DNA from: an uncultured Collinsella sp.
GTDB taxonomy: Bacteria > Actinomycetota > Coriobacteriia > Coriobacteriales > Coriobacteriaceae
Assembly: GCA_900754445.1 (NCBI GenBank)
Contig: CAAECW010000034.1
Span: 1 to 22,152, forward strand
Length of the DNA: 22,152 nt
Direction of reading: 5' to 3'
Part shown: in pieces, positions 13,266 to 19,018 of the stretch
Position numbering within the stretch: position 1 is the first letter of the stretch
Layout of the letters: every line of letters begins with the position of its first letter
The notes under the pieces: model-generated
Told to the model about the DNA's origin: nothing
Database searches by the model: none
Seen by the model: only the letters and a program-made list of their open reading frames with translations
Program-made: the position numbers and the translations under genes

Positions 13266-15824
13266 ATGTTTACTCCGCTTATCACCCATGATCTGGACGG
13301 TACCGCGCTGGCGGCGCCCGTTGATGCCGCACGCCGTAATGGCGCTGCATACAAGACGCGCACGATCGACGACCTTCGCATTAAGGACGATCGCCTGCGC
13401 GCCGCCATCGAGGGCACGGGGCACCTGCTGTTCGACGGCGGCATGGGTACCATGCTGCAGGCGGCCGGTATGAAGGCCGGCGCCCTGCCCGAGCTGCTCA
13501 ACTTTGAGGAGCCTCAGGTCATCACCGATATCCAGCGTCAGTACGTCGAGGCTGGCTGTGACGTGATCACCGCCAACACCTTTGGCGCCAACGCCCACAA
13601 GCTCGACGGCGCCGCCACCGTGGCAGACGTCTTTGCCGCGGCAGTCACCTGCGCTCGCGAGGCCGGCGCCCGCTACGTCGCCGGCGACATCGGCCCCATC
13701 GGCGCCCTGCTGCGCCCCCTGGGCACCCTGAGCTTCGACGAGGCCTATGATCTCTTTGCCGAGGAAGTGCGCGCCGGCGTCGATGCGGGCGTGGACCTCT
13801 TTATTATCGAGACCATGACCGACCTTGCCGAGATCAAGGCTGCCGTCCTCGCCTGCCGCGAGAACTCCGACCTGCACATCTTTGCCACCATGACCTTTGA
13901 GGAAGACGGCCGCACGTTCCTGGGTACGAGTCCCGAGGTCGCCGCCATCACGCTCGACGCCATCGGCGCCGACGTTTTGGGTATCAACTGCAGCCAGGGC
14001 CCGGCCGAGCTCCGAGGGCTCGCCGCACGTATGCTCACCGTTACCGACAAGCCCGTTATGGTGCAGGCTAACGCGGGACTGCCCCGCGTGGACGACGACG
14101 GCAATACCGTCTTTGATATCCAGGCCCCCGAATACGCCGAGGCCGTCGCCGGCATGATCGAGGACGGCGTGAGCGTCGTGGGCGGCTGCTGCGGAACCAC
14201 GCCGGCGCATATGGCGGCCTTGCGCACGCTTATCGACAACCACACGCCCAGCCCGCGCCGCCGCAAGCCCAGCATGTCGGTCACGAGCGCCCAGACGGTC
14301 GTGGACCTTCCCTGTGACGGCCACAAAATCGCCGTCATCGGCGAGCGCATCAATCCCACCGGCAAAAAGCGCCTGCAACAGGCCCTGCGCGACGGCGACC
14401 TGGACTACGTCGTGAGCCAGGGCATCAGCCAGCAGGAACAGGGCGCCGACATCCTGGACGTCAACGTGGGCCTGCCCGAGATCGACGAGGTCAAGATCAT
14501 CCAGCAGGCGACCGAGCAGCTCCAGGGCTCCACGCTGCTGCCGCTGCAGATCGACTCCACCGACCCCGCAGCCGTCGAGGCAGCCGTGCGCCGCTACGCC
14601 GGCAAGCCCATCATCAACTCGGTCAATGGCAAACAGCAAATCATGGATGAGATCTTTCCGCTGGTCGCCCATTACGGCACCAACGTCGTCGGCCTCACGC
14701 TCGATGAAGGCGGCATCCCCGATACCGCCGAAGCTCGCTTCGCCATCGCCGAGCGCATCGTGGCCGAGGCCGCCCGCTACGGTATCGGCCCGGACCGCAT
14801 CCTCATCGACTGTCTGGTCATGACCGCCTCGACCAATCAACGCCAGGCCGAACAGATCCTGCGCGCCATGTCCCTGTGCAAGGAGCGTCTGGGCGTCAAA
14901 TGCGCGCTCGGCGTGTCGAACATCAGCTTTGGTCTGCCTGCCCGCCCGCTGCTGGGCTCGGTCTTTTTGGCTGCCGCTTTTGGCGCGGGCCTGGACGCCC
15001 CCATCATGAACCCGGGCTCCAAGCGCTTTATGGATACCGTCTACAGCTATCGCGTGCTGAGCGTTGAGGACGAGGGCTCGACCGGATACATCGAGCGCTA
15101 CGCCGGCTGGACCGATCCGTACAAGATCGCCGCGAATCCGGCGGCGGCTCAGGCGGTATCGACCGACGCCGCGCCCGCTGCTGGCACCACCGGCACCGAC
15201 GGCAACGACGACCCGATTCGTCGCATGGTCGTCTCGGGCCGCAAGGGCGAAATCGCGGCCGAGACCGAGCGTCTGCTGGCAGACCATGACGCCATGGACC
15301 TCATCAACAATCACTTTATCCCCGCCCTCGACGAGGTTGGCGTCCTCTTTGACCAGGGCAAGTTCTTCTTGCCGCAGCTTATGGCCTCGGCCGAGGCCGC
15401 GCGTGTGGGCTTTGACACCATCAAGCGCCTGATGCCCGCCGGCGAGATTGCCGACAAGGGCAAGATCTGCGTGGCCACCGTTAAAGGCGATATCCACGAC
15501 ATCGGTAAGAACATCGTCAAGATGCTGCTCGATAACTACGGCTACACCGTCTTTGACCTAGGCCGCGACGTCGACCCGCAAGAGGTACTCAAGACCGTAC
15601 GGGAGCGCGACATTAAGCTCGTCGGCCTCTCGGCGCTTATGACCACCACGGTCGTCGCTATGGAGGAGACCATCAAGTTGCTCCATGCCGAGGTTCCGGG
15701 CGTCAAGATCATCGTAGGTGGCGCCGTGCTCACCCCCGAATACGCCAAGCAGATCGGCGCGGACTACTACGCCAAGGATGCCGCCGAAAGCGCGCGCATC
15801 GCCGAAGAGGTCTTTGGGCAGTAA
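13266..15824 (+). CDS. metH: Cobalamin-dependent methionine synthase, lacking the reactivation domain
   Basis: This 852-residue enzyme moves a methyl group from 5-methyl-THF to homocysteine through cobalamin. The homocysteine domain (~50-335) carries zinc ligands C242 in GINCS and C308/C309 in GGCCGTT. The pterin-binding domain (~354-600) starts IAVIGERINPTGKKR. The helical cap domain (~649-725) precedes the B12-binding domain (~730-852), where D742-x-H744-xx-G747 in GDIHDIGKN supplies the cobalt-coordinating histidine. E. coli MetH is about 1,227 residues; the missing ~330 are the activation domain, supplied by the gene just upstream. AGGAG at 13254-13258 overlaps the preceding stop and sets the ATG at 13266. 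The ~45 residues before the first barrel strand are longer than usual. Between the pterin and cap domains lies an Ala/Pro/Thr-rich linker (~625-647). Confidence 0.96.
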   Translation: MFTPLITHDLDGTALAAPVDAARRNGAAYKTRTIDDLRIKDDRLRAAIEGTGHLLFDGGMGTMLQAAGMKAGALPELLNFEEPQVITDIQRQYVEAGCDVITANTFGANAHKLDGAATVADVFAAAVTCAREAGARYVAGDIGPIGALLRPLGTLSFDEAYDLFAEEVRAGVDAGVDLFIIETMTDLAEIKAAVLACRENSDLHIFATMTFEEDGRTFLGTSPEVAAITLDAIGADVLGINCSQGPAELRGLAARMLTVTDKPVMVQANAGLPRVDDDGNTVFDIQAPEYAEAVAGMIEDGVSVVGGCCGTTPAHMAALRTLIDNHTPSPRRRKPSMSVTSAQTVVDLPCDGHKIAVIGERINPTGKKRLQQALRDGDLDYVVSQGISQQEQGADILDVNVGLPEIDEVKIIQQATEQLQGSTLLPLQIDSTDPAAVEAAVRRYAGKPIINSVNGKQQIMDEIFPLVAHYGTNVVGLTLDEGGIPDTAEARFAIAERIVAEAARYGIGPDRILIDCLVMTASTNQRQAEQILRAMSLCKERLGVKCALGVSNISFGLPARPLLGSVFLAAAFGAGLDAPIMNPGSKRFMDTVYSYRVLSVEDEGSTGYIERYAGWTDPYKIAANPAAAQAVSTDAAPAAGTTGTDGNDDPIRRMVVSGRKGEIAAETERLLADHDAMDLINNHFIPALDEVGVLFDQGKFFLPQLMASAEAARVGFDTIKRLMPAGEIADKGKICVATVKGDIHDIGKNIVKMLLDNYGYTVFDLGRDVDPQEVLKTVRERDIKLVGLSALMTTTVVAMEETIKLLHAEVPGVKIIVGGAVLTPEYAKQIGADYYAKDAAESARIAEEVFGQ

Positions 15825-15849
15825 CACAACGGAAACAACCGAGCACCAA

Positions 15850-15887
15850 AACGTGCCGCACGCGCCACTTGGCACGTGCGGCACGTT
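15850..15887. repeat. 17-bp hairpin after metH
   Basis: The arms 15850-15866 and 15871-15887 (core ACGTGCCGCACG) pair with one mismatch around a 4-nt loop. It starts 25 nt past the metH stop. On the plus strand it is followed by TAGAATAG rather than a T run, so it is at best a poor intrinsic terminator for metH. It also overlaps the possible -35 box of the next gene. Confidence 0.65.
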
Positions 15888-15897
15888 AGAATAGATA
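15869..15897 (+). promoter_or_regulatory. Candidate promoter of the UPF0210 gene
   Basis: TTGGCA (15869-15874) is separated by 17 nt from TAGATA (15892-15897). The -35 box is good and the -10 box is weak; TAGAAT at 15887-15892 is a better -10 match but too close. The -35 box lies inside the right arm of the hairpin, so a folded or protein-bound palindrome would block it. Confidence 0.35.
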
Positions 15898-15932
15898 AGG
15901 CTATGCTCGTTTTGGCAGATAGGAGTGCAAGG

Positions 15933-17297
15933 ATGGCGATCACGCCCGCAGAAATCGCGGAAACCCGCGGCATGGTTGAGGAGCAGAACCTCGACATCAG
16001 GACCATCACCATGGGTGTTTCGCTCATGGGTTGCGGCGACGAGAGCCTCGACCGCATGTGCACGAAGATCTACGACCACGTGACGCACACGGCTGAGCAC
16101 TTGGTCGAGACCGCCGAGAACCTCGAGCGCGAGTACGGTATCCCCATCGTCAACAAGCGCGTTTCCGTCACCCCGGTGGCGCAGATCGCCGCATGCTGCA
16201 AGGATGAGGACCTCACCCCCATCGCGCATGCCCTCGACCGCGCGGCCGAGACGCTCGGCATCGATTACCTGGGCGGCTTCTCCGCGCTCGTTCAGAAGGG
16301 CATCGGCGACGCCGACCGCCGCGTCATCCAGTCCATCCCCCAGGCGCTCGCTACCACCAGCCGCGTCTGCTCCAGCGTCAACGTCGCCAGCCTGCGTGCC
16401 GGCATCAACATGGACGCCGTGCTCATGGCCGCCCAGACCATCATCGATGCCGCCAAGCTTACGGCAGATGAGGATTCCGTTGGCGCCTCCAAGTTTGTCT
16501 GCTTTGCCAACATGGTCGAGGACTCCCCGTTTATGGCGGGCGCCGTCCACGGCGGTGGCGAGGCCGACGCCGTCATCAACGTTGGCGTCTCGGGCCCCGG
16601 CGTTATGGCGGCAGCCCTGGAGAAGCTGCCCGACTCCGCCTCGATGATGGAAGTCGCCGAGAAGATTAAGCAGACCGCCTTTAAGATCACCCGTGCCGGC
16701 GAGCTCATGAGCCGCGAGGCCGCCCATCGACTGGGTGTCGAGAAGGGCATCGTCGACCTGTCGCTGGCGCCTACGCCCGCCATTGGCGACTCCGTTGCTC
16801 GCATCCTCGAGATTATCGGCGTGGGCACCTGCGGTGGCCCGGGCACGACCTGCGCGCTCGCCATGCTCAACGACGCCGTCAAGAAGGGCGGCGTCATGGC
16901 CAGTTCCAGCGTCGGTGGCCTCTCGGGCGCCTTTATCCCCGTGTCCGAAGACGCCGGCATGATCGCCGCCGTCGAGGCCGGCGCGCTTTCGCTCGAGAAG
17001 CTCGAGGCCATGACCTGCGTGTGCTCCGTCGGCCTGGACATGATCGCCATCCCCGGCGACACCCCGGTTGAGACCATCGCCGGCATCATCGCCGACGAGA
17101 TGGCCATCGGTGTCATCAACAATAAGACCACGGCCGTGCGCGTGATTCCCGCCATTGGCAAGGGCGTGGGCGACTGCGTCGAGTACGGCGGCCTGTTTGG
17201 CCGTGCGCCCATCATGCCGGTGAACCCCAACGCCGGCACCGTGCTCGCCCACCGTGGCGGACGCTTCCCGGCGCCGCTGAACTCGCTCAAGAACTAG
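15933..17297 (+). CDS. UPF0210 (DUF711 / 'PFL family') protein
   Basis: This 454-residue cytoplasmic protein belongs to the conserved UPF0210 family, whose members have structures but no settled biochemical function. The start ATG at 15933 follows AGGAGTGCAAGG and gives the family-like N-terminus MAITPAEIAETRGMVEEQNL, then DIRTITMGVSLMGC. Characteristic segments follow: NKRVSVTPVAQIAACC, GINMDAVLMAA, KFVCFANMVEDSPFMAGA, HGGGEADAVINVGVSGPGV, RLGVEKGIVDLSLAPTPAIG and a closing GGLFGRAPIMPV with AHRGGRFPAPL. Its length matches the family. In many Gram-positive bacteria the gene directly follows a small ACT-domain gene (UPF0237); none precedes it here. A long palindrome lies 14 bp past its stop. 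Confidence 0.9.
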   Translation: MAITPAEIAETRGMVEEQNLDIRTITMGVSLMGCGDESLDRMCTKIYDHVTHTAEHLVETAENLEREYGIPIVNKRVSVTPVAQIAACCKDEDLTPIAHALDRAAETLGIDYLGGFSALVQKGIGDADRRVIQSIPQALATTSRVCSSVNVASLRAGINMDAVLMAAQTIIDAAKLTADEDSVGASKFVCFANMVEDSPFMAGAVHGGGEADAVINVGVSGPGVMAAALEKLPDSASMMEVAEKIKQTAFKITRAGELMSREAAHRLGVEKGIVDLSLAPTPAIGDSVARILEIIGVGTCGGPGTTCALAMLNDAVKKGGVMASSSVGGLSGAFIPVSEDAGMIAAVEAGALSLEKLEAMTCVCSVGLDMIAIPGDTPVETIAGIIADEMAIGVINNKTTAVRVIPAIGKGVGDCVEYGGLFGRAPIMPVNPNAGTVLAHRGGRFPAPLNSLKN

Positions 17298-17310
17298 CTG
17301 AGGGGGACTG

Positions 17311-17450
17311 GCGAGGAGCCCCGGGGAGGGCAAATATATAAGGTCGCCTGCTCGGACAGTCCTGACTCGCACGGAGAGCACATTAAGTGCTCTCCGGCTC
17401 GTGCGGAACTCGCGATCGACCTTATATATTTGCCCCCCCGGGGCTCCCGC
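17311..17450. repeat. 140-bp nested palindrome
   Basis: The outer arms 17316-17346 and 17417-17446 are reverse complements over 30 positions with one extra base in a G run. They contain GAGCCCC, a G tract and CAAATATATAAGGTCG. GCG/CGC at the outer edges extends the pairing to 17311 and 17450. A second hairpin sits at the centre: CGGAGAGCAC (17372-17381) with GTGCTCTCCG (17387-17396) and loop ATTAA. No T run follows on either strand. It lies between two plus-strand genes. Confidence 0.8.
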
Positions 17451-17546
17451 ACAACGGGACCTCGATTGAGTTCTATCCCGGTTGCAGTCGCTTCGCTCCT
17501 GCACCACATGGTCGATACGGCGGTTTGGCGTTGGATCGGTTCTTTC

Positions 17547-17555
17547 TGATATACG
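17547..17555 (+). promoter_or_regulatory. Candidate extended -10 promoter of the methyltransferase gene
   Basis: TGATATACG reads as an extended -10 element (TG, one base, then TATACG). TTGGCG at 17525-17530 could serve as a loosely spaced -35. Transcription would begin close to 17562, where the leader hairpin starts. Confidence 0.35.
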
Positions 17556-17561
17556 CTGGTT

Positions 17562-17593
17562 GCGGCTCTTCTTTTGGGAGGAGTCGCTTTTTT
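17562..17593 (+). terminator. Terminator-like hairpin in the methyltransferase leader
   Basis: GCGGCTCTTC (17562-17571) pairs with GAGGAGTCGC (17578-17587), including two G-T pairs, around loop TTTTGG, followed by six T residues (17588-17593). It ends only 6 nt before the AGGAGG ribosome binding site of the next gene. It could end read-through from the UPF0210 gene, act as an attenuator, or protect the mRNA 5' end. Confidence 0.7.
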
Positions 17594-17612
17594 GTTGCTA
17601 GGAGGTTGGCCC

Positions 17613-18500
17613 GTGGTTGATGGGGATGCTCGCTCTGAGCTTCTTTCTGCTGATTGGAATGACGAATGGATGCGCTTGCAAGCTGATCGGCATCGGGCTG
17701 ATGATCCTTTTGAGTGGGATAAGCGGGCTCGGCATTTTCGGCCATTGGAGACTGCCCCGTATGCTCGGGATTTTATAAAACTGCTGGCGCTTGAGCCTGG
17801 TGAGTCGGTGCTCGATATGGGGTGCGGAGCTGGGTCGATTGCTATTCCGCTTGCTCAGGCTGGGCATCCTGTGATTGCAGCCGACTTCTCCCCCGCTATG
17901 TTGGGCACCCTTGATGCCGGCGTTGAGTATTACGGGCTCGAGGATCGCATTACACCGCTTGAGCTTGCTTGGGATGATGATTGGGATTTGGTTGGACCGG
18001 TCGCAAAAGCGGTGGATGTTGCCTTTGCCAGTCGCTCTGTCACCACGACCAACCTAAAAGGCGCACTTGCCAAGCTTGATCGAACGGCTCGTCGGCGTTG
18101 TGCCGTTACGATGGTCGCCAACTCGAGCCCGCGTTATGACCTGCACTTGATGAATGCCATCGGCGCCTCGGTTACCTGCAGCAATGGTTTTGTGTACGCC
18201 TTTAACATCCTTATTCAGATGGGTGCACTGCCACAGGTCACGTATTTTGAATCACCCCGCCGCGACACCTTCGATAGTCTCGAGGCAGGCGTGGCAGACT
18301 TTTCTCGCATGCTCGAGCACGGCAACGAGGACAAGATCGACCGCCTGCGCAACTATATCGCCCACCACATGATCGAGAACCCGCATGCCGGTGAGCCGGG
18401 ATCCAAGGGCGTACCGCAGGGACGCTACATGCTCGACCACATCCGCAAAGTCCGATGGGCGTTTATCGCCTGGGAGCCGGTCTCCGTACCCCGCCCGTAG
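17613..18500 (+). CDS. Class I SAM-dependent methyltransferase
   Basis: This 295-residue cytoplasmic protein has the Rossmann methyltransferase signature VLDMGCGAGSIAIPLA at about residues 67-82, followed by VIAADFSPAML. The GTG at 17613 is chosen as start because AGGAGG lies 7 nt before it and no ATG is suitably placed. Other features are a Trp/Asp-rich segment ELAWDDDWDL, an AFASRSV strand and a C-terminal half with FVYAFNILIQMGALPQVTYFE. From memory these recur in unassigned methyltransferases of anaerobes. The methyl acceptor cannot be read from sequence. The first ~400 bp prefer T-ending codons (GCT, CTT, GAT), unlike the C/G-ending bias of its neighbours; the second half is closer to them. 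It may be co-transcribed with yhbY, 158 bp downstream. Confidence 0.85.
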   Translation: MVDGDARSELLSADWNDEWMRLQADRHRADDPFEWDKRARHFRPLETAPYARDFIKLLALEPGESVLDMGCGAGSIAIPLAQAGHPVIAADFSPAMLGTLDAGVEYYGLEDRITPLELAWDDDWDLVGPVAKAVDVAFASRSVTTTNLKGALAKLDRTARRRCAVTMVANSSPRYDLHLMNAIGASVTCSNGFVYAFNILIQMGALPQVTYFESPRRDTFDSLEAGVADFSRMLEHGNEDKIDRLRNYIAHHMIENPHAGEPGSKGVPQGRYMLDHIRKVRWAFIAWEPVSVPRP

Positions 18501-18658
18501 CCCATCTAAAGCTTGCATCGTCTTCCCGCCCGGCATCCGCATTCTTTGCGAACTGGGCAAACGCGCTCCACACCACGCCGTTCCTGCGCTATCGTGGGAC
18601 AGCTCACGTAGATTAAGGCCCCATTGCGGGGCGCCCCATACATAGAAAGCGAGAACCC

Positions 18659-18958
18659 ATGGCACTGACAGGAGCCCAGGTCAAGCAGCTTCGCAGCATG
18701 GCCCATCACCTCAACCCCGCCATCATCATCGGTAAGTCCGATGTCAACGAGGGCACCGTCGAGCAGACGGTCGCCTACCTGGAGAAGCACGAGCTCGTTA
18801 AGTGCTCCGTGCTGGACGGCTCCAGCCTTTCTGCCCGCGAGGCCGCCGAGGAGCTCGCCGAGCGCTGCCACGCCGACGTCGTTCAGGTTATCGGCCGCAA
18901 GTTCTCGCTGTATCGCGAGTCCTCGCGCAAGGATATCGAGAAGATCAAGCTCGTCTAA
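18659..18958 (+). CDS. yhbY: YhbY-family ribosome assembly RNA-binding protein
   Basis: This 99-residue protein is a complete CRS1-YhbY (CRM) domain, which binds rRNA precursors during large-subunit assembly. The family pattern is clear: LTGAQVKQLRSMAHHLNPAI, then IGKSDVNEGTVEQ with the GxxG-like loop, LEKHELVKCSVLDG, and a closing VVQVIGRKFSLYRES. The length matches E. coli YhbY (97 residues). The ATG at 18659 is the only suitable start; the ribosome binding site is weak. A small GC hairpin, GCCCC/GGGGC (18618-18622, 18628-18632), lies in the leader and might be a structure for autoregulation, but that is speculative. A strong terminator follows at once. Confidence 0.95.
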   Translation: MALTGAQVKQLRSMAHHLNPAIIIGKSDVNEGTVEQTVAYLEKHELVKCSVLDGSSLSAREAAEELAERCHADVVQVIGRKFSLYRESSRKDIEKIKLV

Positions 18959-18985
18959 AACCGACTGGCCATACCGAGTAGCCTG

Positions 18986-19018
18986 CGGGCGTCCGAGTGA
19001 TTCGGGCGCCCGTTTTTT
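18986..19018 (+). terminator. Intrinsic terminator of yhbY
   Basis: An 11-bp stem with one wobble (18986-18996 with 19002-19012) and 5-nt loop GTGAT is followed by six T residues (19013-19018). The T run overlaps the last bases of the convergent regulator gene. Confidence 0.93.

Noticed and set aside
13260..15497. 745-codon open frame antisense to metH
   Set aside because: It lies wholly opposite a clear MetH and has a composition (Gly, Asp, Ala, His) typical of antisense frames in G+C-rich genes.
15558..17507. 649-codon open frame antisense to the UPF0210 gene and the 3' end of metH
   Set aside because: It spans two plus-strand genes and the palindrome, with no family motifs.
17294..17509. 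71-codon open frame across the palindrome
   Set aside because: It is entirely inside palindromic and flanking intergenic DNA; an open frame through an inverted repeat needs no coding explanation.
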